Source: Candidatus Woesearchaeota archaeon (GTDB lineage Archaea > Nanobdellota > Nanobdellia > Woesearchaeales > GW2011-AR9). Taken from it: a DNA stretch of 54,452 bases. The stretch spans positions 1 to 54,452 of the forward strand of contig JACOZP010000019.1 in assembly GCA_016181265.1 (NCBI GenBank). Direction: 5' to 3'. This document shows, one piece after another, positions 29,561-38,996 of the stretch (position 1 is its first letter; the number at the start of each line of letters is the position of its first letter). The translations under genes were made by a program, and so were the position numbers. The notes beneath the pieces were generated by a model. The model searched no databases and was not told the DNA's origin. It saw nothing but the letters and a program-made list of their open reading frames with translations.

Positions 29561-30184
29561 ATGATTCCTAAACTCGCCAAGATCTTCGGATCCAAGACTA
29601 AAGCACAAGAAATCCTGCTTCTCATCGCTGGTGCTAAACCTGTCGTTCGACAAGGCTTTTATGAATACGAATTGCCAGTCATCGAAAAGTTTTGTAATGA
29701 AAATGAGATCTATCTTGCAAAATCTAGTTTCAAAGTCCATCTCGCCGACGAAAGCAGTTACTCCAATAAAGGCATCCGCCTCCCTCTAACCGACCAGCGG
29801 TCAGGCATGTTTTTTGTCTACTTCTCGTTAGACCAATACAAAGCTTGGCAAGCCAGTGTAGCCGAACTCAAATGCGATGATAAAGAACTTGGTCGGATGT
29901 TAGGATACCCGTCTTGTTGTGTTGAATTCTTCTGCAAACGTTTCAGTGAAGCAAACCCAAATCTCCAATTAAAGCCAACAAACATGTTTACAAACCTGAC
30001 AAAACGGGCACATGATTGCGTCCTTCTTTCTCACTTCCCTTGTAGTTCGAACTGTTCAGAAAGTATTACGATCGGAAAACGGTATTTAGATCTTATCCAA
30101 AAATGGGACCAAGAAAGAGCAGATCAATTGAAAAAAGAATTACAGGCCGGGCCGGCAATTACAGAAGTCACAAAAAATCCTTAA
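29561..30184 (+). CDS. DUF483-like protein
   Basis: ELGRMLGYPSCCVEFFCKRF and C-terminal Cys-rich FPCSSNCSESI. Confidence 0.65.
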   Translation: MIPKLAKIFGSKTKAQEILLLIAGAKPVVRQGFYEYELPVIEKFCNENEIYLAKSSFKVHLADESSYSNKGIRLPLTDQRSGMFFVYFSLDQYKAWQASVAELKCDDKELGRMLGYPSCCVEFFCKRFSEANPNLQLKPTNMFTNLTKRAHDCVLLSHFPCSSNCSESITIGKRYLDLIQKWDQERADQLKKELQAGPAITEVTKNP

Positions 30185-31001
30185 TATCATCAAACGTCAA
30201 TTTATTGATATTCCCGCCGAGAGCAATAGCATACGCCATCTGGAATTTCTTCTTGTTTTTTCCCAACGTTCCGAAGATTAAATAGCGGCCATTCTTTCGC
30301 ACGTCATCATTCAACTGCCGCAAGTGCGCAAGGCGGTGTAATTTTGCATTGATCGTGATCGCTGCAATGGGTAAGTCATAGACATTAACAACAGAACCGA
30401 TCGCACTTACTCGCGGTACGAGGACCGAACGACCATTGCGCCATTGTTTCATCGTCCGCACGCTCATTGCCAACGAAGAATCAAGAGTGGCAAGAGTACC
30501 GAGCATTAAAGGATCATAGGAATAAAAAAGACAATTGTTTTTCTTAGGACCGAGAAGATCGAGAAGAGTCCGCAAAGCTTTCTCAGCAGAACCTATTCCT
30601 GTTTTAAGATCAAAAAAGAAGTTGATGTCATCCCCTTCGCGCAACAAATCAGCGACATAATGACATTGTCTTTGTTTAACCTTCTGAAGAACTTCAGCAT
30701 AGGAAAGGGGATGGAGATACTTCGCCCGGGTCGGATGATAAGAATAAAGAAGAGTTTCGCCATTGTCACTTTCTACCCAACAGATGTCCATCTCAGCAAG
30801 ATAAATGATCGGCCGACGTGTTTCTTGTGCCAAAATCCTTTGTTTCACTTCACGCGCCCGAGATAAATTGATGGGAGAATTTCCTCCAAAGATTTGAATA
30901 TAGAAAAATGCATCTTGTCGAGCACCTCGGTGAATCAATGTCTCCTGAGGTAATTCAACGAGTGGAAAATAGGTTGTTATGTCCTTCTTCTTCATATTCA
31001 C
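30168..31001 (-). CDS. Hypothetical protein, possible divergent GDPD-like TIM barrel
   Basis: IHRGAR, IIYLAEMDICWVESDNGETLLYSYHP, NFFFDLKTGIGSAEKALRTLL, CLFYSYDPLMLGTLATLD. Confidence 0.4.
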   Translation of the reverse strand: MNMKKKDITTYFPLVELPQETLIHRGARQDAFFYIQIFGGNSPINLSRAREVKQRILAQETRRPIIYLAEMDICWVESDNGETLLYSYHPTRAKYLHPLSYAEVLQKVKQRQCHYVADLLREGDDINFFFDLKTGIGSAEKALRTLLDLLGPKKNNCLFYSYDPLMLGTLATLDSSLAMSVRTMKQWRNGRSVLVPRVSAIGSVVNVYDLPIAAITINAKLHRLAHLRQLNDDVRKNGRYLIFGTLGKNKKKFQMAYAIALGGNINKLTFDDIKDFL

Positions 31002-31056
31002 AATTTAAAAATAATCAATGCTTAATAACTTTATCGATAATCTTACCAAAGAAGTA

Positions 31057-31839
31057 TTAGTCCATCACTTCTGGGGGAGAATCCATATTATAACCCACCT
31101 CACGCAACATAGATTTAAAAGAAGGATGAAGATGCTTTGGAGCCCAACGATCAAAACCACGATCATTAGCAAAGAAATTAGAGATGAATTCATCAACAAC
31201 CTGTAATTGATCTCCAGACATTAACCTTTGAAATGTATAAAATTCATCAGTACCATCGAGAAGACTTCGCCGTGCTGCACGGTTCTCATTCATTCGTTGA
31301 GCGACAGCTGCTGTATCCCACCGAAACTGCGAACTATTTAGGTGGGTTAGATCCAATAAATGTTCAAACTTTCCATTAGTGTCATAGGTAGAAGCAGCTG
31401 CTTGAACAAGACGCGTCCTTACTTCAGGAGACAAATTGGCGAAAATGTCATGCAACGCCTCATGGACAATCGTCCAATAATCAACTCTTTCTTGTGGCAG
31501 AAGTAACGCACGTCGAGCTGTAATTCCGTATCTTTCCTGTAATGCTACAGTTGTTTTCTGATAATCCCGCCGTGGAACCCAGGGAGAATGCTCGTTAACA
31601 TAGATTCCTCGACACGTTGAGGAAAAGGGGAGAGAACCTGCATTAACATCATGATAGAAACCATTGAGATCCTCCAAGAGGAAAAGATCCAAGTCCGGAG
31701 GAATTAAATCTTCCCCAACATAAGAAAGAAGGATATGTCCAGTGATACGAATATGCTCTGGAATCGTGAGCCTTCCTCCTAACTGTGATGAAAGCCCTTT
31801 TCTATCTAAACGAAAATGCTCAACACGTTTTACCATCAA
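31057..31839 (-). CDS. Putative zinc metallopeptidase
   Basis: WTIVHEALHDIF contains HExxH. Confidence 0.45.
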   Translation of the reverse strand: MMVKRVEHFRLDRKGLSSQLGGRLTIPEHIRITGHILLSYVGEDLIPPDLDLFLLEDLNGFYHDVNAGSLPFSSTCRGIYVNEHSPWVPRRDYQKTTVALQERYGITARRALLLPQERVDYWTIVHEALHDIFANLSPEVRTRLVQAAASTYDTNGKFEHLLDLTHLNSSQFRWDTAAVAQRMNENRAARRSLLDGTDEFYTFQRLMSGDQLQVVDEFISNFFANDRGFDRWAPKHLHPSFKSMLREVGYNMDSPPEVMD

Positions 31840-31881
31840 TAGAGAAGTAAGCTTATTACTTTATAAGAATTCTGCCAAGGA

Positions 31882-32655
31882 TTAATCTATTTCATCATTT
31901 ATCTCAATCCCAACAGGACAATGATCCGATCCTTGATATATAGACAGAATAAAAGAACGCTTTAATTCAGAGCGCAATGATTTCGAAACAAGGAAGTAAT
32001 CAATACGCCAGCCAATATTTCGCGCCCGCAGATTATTCCATTGCCCCCAATAGGTATAATGCCCACCATTCCTTTCAAATTCACGGAACGTATCTATAAA
32101 TTGAGCGTTCATAAAATTAACAAATCCATCAATCTCAACCTGCGTATACCCAGCCGTCTTATTATAGTTCTCCTTCGGGTGAGCCAAATCAATCTCTGTG
32201 TGCGCAACATTAAAATCGCCGCAAACAACAACCGGTTTCTTTTGTTCTAATCTTTTCAAATACTGCAGAAAATCATTATCCCAGGTCTTCCTATACTTCA
32301 AACGGGGCAGTCCTCGCCCAGAATTAGGAACATAGACATTGACAAGGTAAAATGTATCAAACTCAACAGCGATAACGCGACCTTCTTGATCATGTTCCTC
32401 TTTTCCCAACCCATATGCAACACTTTTCGGTTTGATTTTGCTGAAGATTGCCGTTCCAGAATAACCCGGCTTCTTTGCACTATTCCAAAAGTGATGTTCA
32501 TAATCATGCAATACTTTATCAACTTGATCAGGATGCGCTTTCGTCTCTTGGATGCAAAACACGTCCGGCTTCTCGTTCTCGATGACAGGCTCTAGACAGT
32601 TCTTTCTGATACAAGCACGAATACCGTTGACATTCCAGGAGATTAGTTTCATCAA
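31882..32655 (-). CDS. xthA: Exodeoxyribonuclease III / AP endonuclease
   Basis: MKLISWNVNGIRAC, CIQETKAHPDQ, VYVPNSGRGLPRLKYR, GDFNVAHTEIDLAHP, RIDYFLVS, GSDHCPVGIEI. Confidence 0.93.
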   Translation of the reverse strand: MMKLISWNVNGIRACIRKNCLEPVIENEKPDVFCIQETKAHPDQVDKVLHDYEHHFWNSAKKPGYSGTAIFSKIKPKSVAYGLGKEEHDQEGRVIAVEFDTFYLVNVYVPNSGRGLPRLKYRKTWDNDFLQYLKRLEQKKPVVVCGDFNVAHTEIDLAHPKENYNKTAGYTQVEIDGFVNFMNAQFIDTFREFERNGGHYTYWGQWNNLRARNIGWRIDYFLVSKSLRSELKRSFILSIYQGSDHCPVGIEINDEID

Positions 32656-32684
32656 TAAGAAAGTTGTGATCCTGTTTAAATATC

Positions 32685-32831
32685 TTACTCCTCATCTGGA
32701 TCAAAATCAAGATCGCTATCTGGACAAGTATAACATCTCCCCTTAGGAGTCAGATATGAACGACAGCAACTGATCTTATATTTCTGAATCTTAACCGGTT
32801 CAATATCTGCATCCATCGCATCATCCATCAT
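32685..32831 (-). CDS. 48-aa microprotein with FhuF C-terminal-like Cys motif
   Basis: Read directly from sequence (below ORF-track cutoff): MMDDAMDADIEPVKIQKYKISCCRSYLTPKGRCYTCPDSDLDFDPDEE. Confidence 0.4.
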   Translation of the reverse strand: MMDDAMDADIEPVKIQKYKISCCRSYLTPKGRCYTCPDSDLDFDPDEE

Positions 32832-32847
32832 CAACCACAACGAAAAT

Positions 32848-33024
32848 TTATTCCCCAGAAGACATCAGATCTTTCTCGTCACAACCCTCTTCATAAGTCT
32901 CTAACTCTTCAAGCATTTCATCAAACGGGTTCTTCTTTTTTTTAGAAAGTTTCTCTTTCTTCAGATCTTCGTAAGGAGACTCAACTGCTGTTGGAGAATC
33001 ATTAGGGGTTATTTTCGGAGACAT
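32848..33024 (-). CDS. 58-aa small hypothetical protein
   Basis: MSPKITPNDSPTAVESPYEDLKKEKLSKKKKNPFDEMLEELETYEEGCDEKDLMSSGE. Confidence 0.4.
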   Translation of the reverse strand: MSPKITPNDSPTAVESPYEDLKKEKLSKKKKNPFDEMLEELETYEEGCDEKDLMSSGE

Positions 33025-33104
33025 ACCCTATTTATACCTCTTCTTATTTAAAAGATTTATGGTTGTTCTGGCTTTGTGCTCATTTATTCAAGAGCTGGTC
33101 GTTA

Positions 33105-33653
33105 TTAATAATTTCTCACTTCCCAAACAACCATATTCCTCCCCGGAATATTACCAAGGCAGAATTCGTAAACACTCAGCTCTACAACGCTATCTGAATA
33201 AATATCAAAAAGAGCTTCCAGATCAGCATAGCTAGAGGGCGTCATTGTCTCTTCAAGAAGTAACTTTGCCTGCAATCCTTCAACATGTCGGCCTTGACGT
33301 AGTGCATCACGCATCTTTTTTTTCTCATCAGAATGAAAAAAGACATAGCCGCGGTGATCATGCATGACTTCCCCTTGCAAAACTAATTGAGAATCCGGCG
33401 CGCTTTCATTAAACGTAATCAACGCTTCTTGAGCACCAGCGTTTCTCCATTCTTCCTGAACCGGAAGAATTTGATCTAAAGGGACCTCGTATCGTACAAA
33501 CCCCCCGCCTGCAGAACCACGATAGCGCATCGTAACCGTTCCTTGATATCCAGAACCCATAACCTCCCCATATGAATTCCAGGTCCTCAATTTATTACCA
33601 AAGACACCACCATGCCAGAGACGATACTGATCTTCTTTTCTCAAAATCTCCAT
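33105..33653 (-). CDS. hypothetical protein
   Basis: Intact 182-aa ORF. Confidence 0.45.
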   Translation of the reverse strand: MEILRKEDQYRLWHGGVFGNKLRTWNSYGEVMGSGYQGTVTMRYRGSAGGGFVRYEVPLDQILPVQEEWRNAGAQEALITFNESAPDSQLVLQGEVMHDHRGYVFFHSDEKKKMRDALRQGRHVEGLQAKLLLEETMTPSSYADLEALFDIYSDSVVELSVYEFCLGNIPGRNMVVWEVRNY

Positions 33654-33672
33654 ATCTACTTATAGAGAACAA

Positions 33673-34749
33673 TTGTTCTTAAATATTACTGGCTTGCAGA
33701 ACAAAAAAATGTCACAATATCCAAAGCGGGTAGTTACTTTTGTCTTTATATTTCTATTTCTTCTGATAGCGATAACCTTAGGTAAAATATATCCTATTGA
33801 TGATCTTACTATTGAAACAGAAAAGACCACCACCCGCAGCGGCATCGAAGAAGAGGGCAACATCACTGTCTTTTTCTGTCCGAGAGATAATTGTGAACAG
33901 CTGTTACAAGAAAGTCTTGCCCAAGCGCAGACATCTCTTCACTGTGCTCTGTACGATCTGGACTTAGAATCATTAAAACACCTTTTCCAGACAAAAGCAC
34001 AACAACTGGACGTGCGTATCGTCATGGATGACGGATACATCCAGAAGTTTAATACTTATTTCACCAAAGCTGATAAACGAGGAGAAATGCATGATAAGTT
34101 CTGTATCATTGACCAGCGCCTACTCTTTACCGGATCAACAAATCCCACGGTTAATGATGTACACAAGAATAATAACAACCTTCTGATCACTGACATCCCC
34201 ACATTAGTTAATAACTATGAAGACGAATTTCAAGAATTGTGGAATGGAACGTTTAAATCAGGGAAGCCGGTGAAAACGCCGCTCGTTTTCGTCCAAAACA
34301 CAACCATCCAGAATTACTTCTGCCCCGAAGATCATTGTGTAGATCATATCGTCACGGAACTAGAGAAAGCTAAAAGCTCCATTTATTTCATGACATTCTC
34401 GTTCACCCATGAAAATATCGAGAATATTCTCCTCCTCAAATATCTAGACAATATAAGCGTAGAGGGCATCATTGAAACAAGAATGAGAACAAAAGATAGC
34501 CCTTTCCAACGCTTCAATAAGAATGGTATTAAAGTACTAAAAGATGGCAATCCCCGAACGATGCATCACAAAGTCTTCATCATCGACGAAAAAACAGTTA
34601 TCACCGGATCGATGAACCCGACCAATAACGGCAATAAGAATAACGATGAGAATATACTGATCATAGAAAGTGAAGAGATCGCTCAACAGTATTTTAAAGA
34701 ATACCGACGAGTGCGAGAAGAAGCCGAAAAGATGAATTCTAGTTCCTAA
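33673..34749 (+). CDS. Membrane-anchored/secreted phospholipase D-like protein with two HKD motifs
   Basis: MHDKFCIIDQRLLFTGSTNPT and MHHKVFIIDEKTVITGSMNPTNNG; N-terminal TM. Confidence 0.9.
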   Translation: MFLNITGLQNKKMSQYPKRVVTFVFIFLFLLIAITLGKIYPIDDLTIETEKTTTRSGIEEEGNITVFFCPRDNCEQLLQESLAQAQTSLHCALYDLDLESLKHLFQTKAQQLDVRIVMDDGYIQKFNTYFTKADKRGEMHDKFCIIDQRLLFTGSTNPTVNDVHKNNNNLLITDIPTLVNNYEDEFQELWNGTFKSGKPVKTPLVFVQNTTIQNYFCPEDHCVDHIVTELEKAKSSIYFMTFSFTHENIENILLLKYLDNISVEGIIETRMRTKDSPFQRFNKNGIKVLKDGNPRTMHHKVFIIDEKTVITGSMNPTNNGNKNNDENILIIESEEIAQQYFKEYRRVREEAEKMNSSS

Positions 34750-34782
34750 ATCTATTTATATCAGAAATTCAATCTCTAAAAG

Positions 34783-35052
34783 ATGGACGACAGAGTACTA
34801 TTAGAAGAGACCATCAGAATGACTTTACGAACAGCACCTCAAGGATTAACAGAAGAACACCTAGAGAATTATGTTGTTGGAACAATAGGAAAGAAGAGAA
34901 ATCCCGCAGTAGTAGATCCTGTAGAAGTGAAAGTATATGAGACTGCTTTAAATCATCTTCTTCAACGTAACATTATTGAGCGAGTGGAATTGACAGTAGA
35001 AGGTTATGGTTTGGGAGAGAAAAATAAAGTACTCGGCTATAAATTACATTAA
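34783..35052 (+). CDS. hypothetical protein
   Basis: Intact 89-aa ORF. Confidence 0.45.
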   Translation: MDDRVLLEETIRMTLRTAPQGLTEEHLENYVVGTIGKKRNPAVVDPVEVKVYETALNHLLQRNIIERVELTVEGYGLGEKNKVLGYKLH

Positions 35053-35195
35053 ATAGGCCAGAAAGCCTCGTCTTTTAAGACGAGGATGAATGGCTTTCTA
35101 GCCTATTTATGTCACAAAGTGCGGAGATTAGAAAGCGTCTCTTTATTCTCAGGACTTTAGAGCGAGGTGAGACGCTTTCCCGCACTTTTATGACG
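35051..35195 (-). repeat. Hairpin-rich modular intergenic repeat R2 (short form, inverted orientation)
   Basis: Minus strand CGTCATAAAAGTGCGGGAAAGCGTCTCACCTCG...CCGCACTTTGTGACATAAATAGGCTAGAAAGCCATTC...GGCTTTCTGGCCTATTT. Confidence 0.85.
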
Positions 35196-36132
35196 ATAAA
35201 CTGTCTAAAATCGAATGAGCATCTAACGTCGTCAAATACTCTCTAATTTCTTTATTTTCTGCATTGAGCACAAGCCGTAAAAACAATGATTTTTGCTCTT
35301 GATTACTGACACGGGCCATTGCATCCGCAAAAACTAAACCATAAGGATAACCTAAAAAGAGCGCGTCAGCAGCATGAGGTAACAGAAACGGCAACACCTC
35401 ACGATTCCCTTCAAAACGGAAAACATGTCTCGAATGTTGATGCAGCTTGACAAAGGAAGTGATCTTAGTAACGGGATAAACCCACGGCTCCGCCAATCCC
35501 CATTTTTGTAATAAAATGACCGGACTATTACCGTTCATCGTCAGAAGCGAAGAAGATTTCGCTAAGGAACAGACCTTCTCTCCCAGTATTTTCAATAAGT
35601 TCTCCTCGCCAGGATACGTCGCATCAAGTGTCCCATCTAAGACGATAAAATCAGCATCCACTTTTCTTGCCAATGTCAGTTCAGCAAACCGTCGCGCCAT
35701 AGACGAGAGAATTAACGGTCCAGCTCGTTCCTTACCTCTCTTCAGCAAAGGGTCATGAGAATTAACAGATAACTGTTCTTCCGTCACCAATTTTTCTCCT
35801 TCCGCCAGAATAACGCTCTTATACCACATCTCCCCCTCCTGCCAGTGCGTCGAATTGATCACAAAAAATTCAGAGCGCACCATCTCTTTCTTCTTTAAAC
35901 CGGCAAAAACGTGAGCGCAGACACGAATAAAAGAGACCATAAAATTACCTGCATTAAAGATTTCAGCCTGACCCCCATCAATAAATGCAATTCTTTTTGT
36001 CTCTTGAGTAGATAGAATCCGTTGAAAACGCTGTGGGTCAAAAGAATACATGACATCGCCTAATAAGATCTGATCTTTATCAGAAAAAGTATGGACCAGA
36101 TTTCGTAAGTGTTCTGAAACAGCAGTAAGCAT
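35188..36132 (-). CDS. NurA-like nuclease domain protein
   Basis: RIAFIDGGQAEIF, DADFIVLDGTLDATY, GYPYGLVFADAMARVS. Confidence 0.55.
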   Translation of the reverse strand: MLTAVSEHLRNLVHTFSDKDQILLGDVMYSFDPQRFQRILSTQETKRIAFIDGGQAEIFNAGNFMVSFIRVCAHVFAGLKKKEMVRSEFFVINSTHWQEGEMWYKSVILAEGEKLVTEEQLSVNSHDPLLKRGKERAGPLILSSMARRFAELTLARKVDADFIVLDGTLDATYPGEENLLKILGEKVCSLAKSSSLLTMNGNSPVILLQKWGLAEPWVYPVTKITSFVKLHQHSRHVFRFEGNREVLPFLLPHAADALFLGYPYGLVFADAMARVSNQEQKSLFLRLVLNAENKEIREYLTTLDAHSILDSLSS

Positions 36133-36255
36133 AAAGATAAAAACGTACCTTTCTTCTTAATCATTTATATACTTCATGAGAATGATCAATGATTGGGTTT
36201 ACTATTTACAGCATATAATAAAGGTTTATATGCGAAAGAACTGCCACCCCCAAAA

Positions 36256-38994
36256 ATGTTGAAACGAAGCCGTAGGACAATCCTCACTCTCGCTAGTGCT
36301 CTTGCGTTAGCATGTACCGGAACACCAAGAAAAGCTCCCATTAGTCAAGAACCATTAGAAGACATCGTGCAACAGACGCAAGATACAACAGGAGATTCTC
36401 CAGCCACCCGTTTGCCGACTGATTATTTTGATACAAACTCCTCTATTCCTTTACCCTACCAACCACCCCCCGCCCTTCCACCTGCGTATGCTGATATCTC
36501 AACATCCAACCATCCGGATGCAACTTCAACATCCGATAGTTCTGCAGACACAGGAGAAACAGAGGAACCAGAAAAGTGGGTGAAAGTAGGTGACGATCAT
36601 CATCAGAAATGGTGTCCACCAGAAACGCCGATCTATGTTGCAGGAAAATGTACCACCCTCGATAAAGTCGAGTGCGATGATTCAGATGGTACGGAAGTCC
36701 TCTTCAAACAAAGTTCTTTTGGTGAATTCTTTGAAGAAACAGTCGCCAGCAGCGATAAATCTTTAGGTAAAGGAGGAACTGTTTCATTCACTCTCACGGC
36801 CGAACCCAATTCTACGGAGCTGCTGCCCGATGTCTGCAAAGGAGCATTTATTCTTGTAGAATCCTACTGTTCGGAAGGGTTGCCTAAAAGTAAAGGAGTC
36901 AAATGTAATGATTATCTCCCCGGATCGACGTGTGTTGTAAACACCAAAGGAGAAGCGTTTTGTCAACCCGAAGACTTTTGCCCGACAGTAGAAGGAATTC
37001 AAGCTTCTTTCCTATTTGATACCAATGACGATGGAATCGCAGATAGCTGTGAACCAAAAGATGTCTGCCTCGATCTTCCCGGAATTCAGATCACATTTCC
37101 TTATGATAACGATGGCAACGGGTTGGGAGATAGCTGTACTGCAACTGATATCTGTCCAAGCATTGAGGGATTACAAACAGATTTTCTCTATGATACAGAT
37201 AACGACCAGATCAACGATAGCTGTGTCCCTGACTATTGTCCTGAAGTTGCAGGGGTACAGGAAGATTTCCCATTTGACAACGACCTCGATGGCATATTTG
37301 AAAGTTGTGCCTTTGACTACTGCTCAACAATAGCGGGAATTCAAGATTCCTATCCATTTGATAATGATGATGACGGAAAAGCAGAGAGTTGTTTAGAAGA
37401 TCTCTGTAAATGGATCACTGGTCTTCAAGAGACTTTTCCTTACGACAATGATAAAGATGGGATTCCCGAAAATTGTGAAGAAGATCTTTGTCTTACGCTT
37501 CCCGGAATTCAAATAACATTTATCTATGACAACGATGGAGATGGAATTAATGAGAGTTGTGAACCAATCGACGTTTGTCCAAACATCGAAGGGCTTCAGA
37601 CAACGTTTCTCTACGACATAGATGCAGATGGAGTTAATGACAGTTGTACGCCTGACTTTTGCCCGACCATTCCAGGGTTACAAGGAGAATTTCCGTTTGA
37701 TAACGATAACGACGGAATTCTTGAAAGTTGTCTCCTTGATCTTTGTCCGGAAAATCTCTTCCCCGGAAACCAGACCGAATATCTCTATGATGTTGATGGA
37801 GATGGCGAAAAAGAAAGCTGTGTCCCTGTTGCAAAAGATTTCTGCACACAACCAAACCCACAAGAACAATATCCAAACGGGACATTATATAGTTACGATT
37901 CGTTTTGGCACATGGGCTTCTGCCTCGACGGAGATTCAGACAAGATACTCCATGTCATCTGCGGACAAGATGGAACATGGTATACTGATACGACGGAATG
38001 CGAACTAGGGATGCCGTGCGTCAAGGGTGCATGTGCAGAGTGTCACGATACAGACGGTCTTTCATTTGAAGAAGATGGTTATGTTCTGGGCTTAGATAAT
38101 ACCGGGTCGATCTACGTCAAAGATGATTATTGCCTAGAAACAAAGACGCTAGACTATCGTAGTGATTTCACGTGTGTAAATAATATCTGGGAACTATCTT
38201 ATGAAGCATGTCCAGAAGGTCAAAAATGCATCGAAGAGATAATCAATGGAACAGCAACACTTTCCTGTGTCCCGGGTGCGATGCCTACTTGTTTTGATTC
38301 CGATGGCGCTGAAAACTTTACAGAGAAAGGATATGTAGAAGGGACAACAAAAGATGAAGACAAATTTGTCCATAACGACTTCTGTTTGGAAACGCTATCT
38401 GGAGACGCACAAGTTGACTACACCTGTAAGAATGGATATCCCGAAGCGAGCTATCATTGGTGTGAACCAGACCAAATCTGTCAAGAAATGATCGAAGCTG
38501 ATGGAGAAATAGCAAAAATAACACTCAGTTGTGTTCCTACTCCTTATGAAGTCACTTGTACCGATTCGGATGGAAAAGAAAATTATACTACAAAAGGCTA
38601 TGTGTACGGAACCGATAAACATGGCGAGCCATACACCAGTAATGATTTTTGTATCGGCAACGGATCCTTTCATGGGATCATGGATTATTGGTGTGAAGAG
38701 AATAACCCCAAAGCCTCATTTTATAACTGCCCCGACAATACTTTTTGCAAAAAAACGCAAGATGTCGATGGGACAAATGTAATGTTTGCTTGTGTAAAAG
38801 CATGTCTTGATACCGACGCCGAGAATAATCCGATGATGTCCGGAACAGTCTTCGATTTTAATAATGTACCCTATCCAGATGTTTGTGAAGGAGGCGTGTT
38901 ATATCAATATCAATGCAATCCGGACACAGGCGAGAAGATGGAAGCAGGAATGACTAATTGTGCGGCTGGCTGCGAACAAGGAAAGTGTAAGTAG
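36256..38994 (+). CDS. Large Cys-rich secreted lipoprotein with Asp-rich (thrombospondin type 3-like) tandem repeats
   Basis: Lipobox SALALAC after KRSRR. About ten units like C-x-IPGLQxxFPYDNDNDGIxESC, then C-x-DSDG...GYVxG...DFC repeats. Confidence 0.85.
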   Translation: MLKRSRRTILTLASALALACTGTPRKAPISQEPLEDIVQQTQDTTGDSPATRLPTDYFDTNSSIPLPYQPPPALPPAYADISTSNHPDATSTSDSSADTGETEEPEKWVKVGDDHHQKWCPPETPIYVAGKCTTLDKVECDDSDGTEVLFKQSSFGEFFEETVASSDKSLGKGGTVSFTLTAEPNSTELLPDVCKGAFILVESYCSEGLPKSKGVKCNDYLPGSTCVVNTKGEAFCQPEDFCPTVEGIQASFLFDTNDDGIADSCEPKDVCLDLPGIQITFPYDNDGNGLGDSCTATDICPSIEGLQTDFLYDTDNDQINDSCVPDYCPEVAGVQEDFPFDNDLDGIFESCAFDYCSTIAGIQDSYPFDNDDDGKAESCLEDLCKWITGLQETFPYDNDKDGIPENCEEDLCLTLPGIQITFIYDNDGDGINESCEPIDVCPNIEGLQTTFLYDIDADGVNDSCTPDFCPTIPGLQGEFPFDNDNDGILESCLLDLCPENLFPGNQTEYLYDVDGDGEKESCVPVAKDFCTQPNPQEQYPNGTLYSYDSFWHMGFCLDGDSDKILHVICGQDGTWYTDTTECELGMPCVKGACAECHDTDGLSFEEDGYVLGLDNTGSIYVKDDYCLETKTLDYRSDFTCVNNIWELSYEACPEGQKCIEEIINGTATLSCVPGAMPTCFDSDGAENFTEKGYVEGTTKDEDKFVHNDFCLETLSGDAQVDYTCKNGYPEASYHWCEPDQICQEMIEADGEIAKITLSCVPTPYEVTCTDSDGKENYTTKGYVYGTDKHGEPYTSNDFCIGNGSFHGIMDYWCEENNPKASFYNCPDNTFCKKTQDVDGTNVMFACVKACLDTDAENNPMMSGTVFDFNNVPYPDVCEGGVLYQYQCNPDTGEKMEAGMTNCAAGCEQGKCK

Positions 38995-38996
38995 AA

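Noticed and set aside
35188-36132. NurA implying an adjacent HerA repair locus
   Set aside because: No HerA, Mre11 or Rad50 ORF is present in the window; only the NurA-like domain can be supported.
37016-37333. ORFs overlapping the Cys-rich lipoprotein in other frames (37016..37333, 37622..38008 and minus-strand ones)
   Set aside because: Arise from the repetitive coding sequence of 36256..38994.
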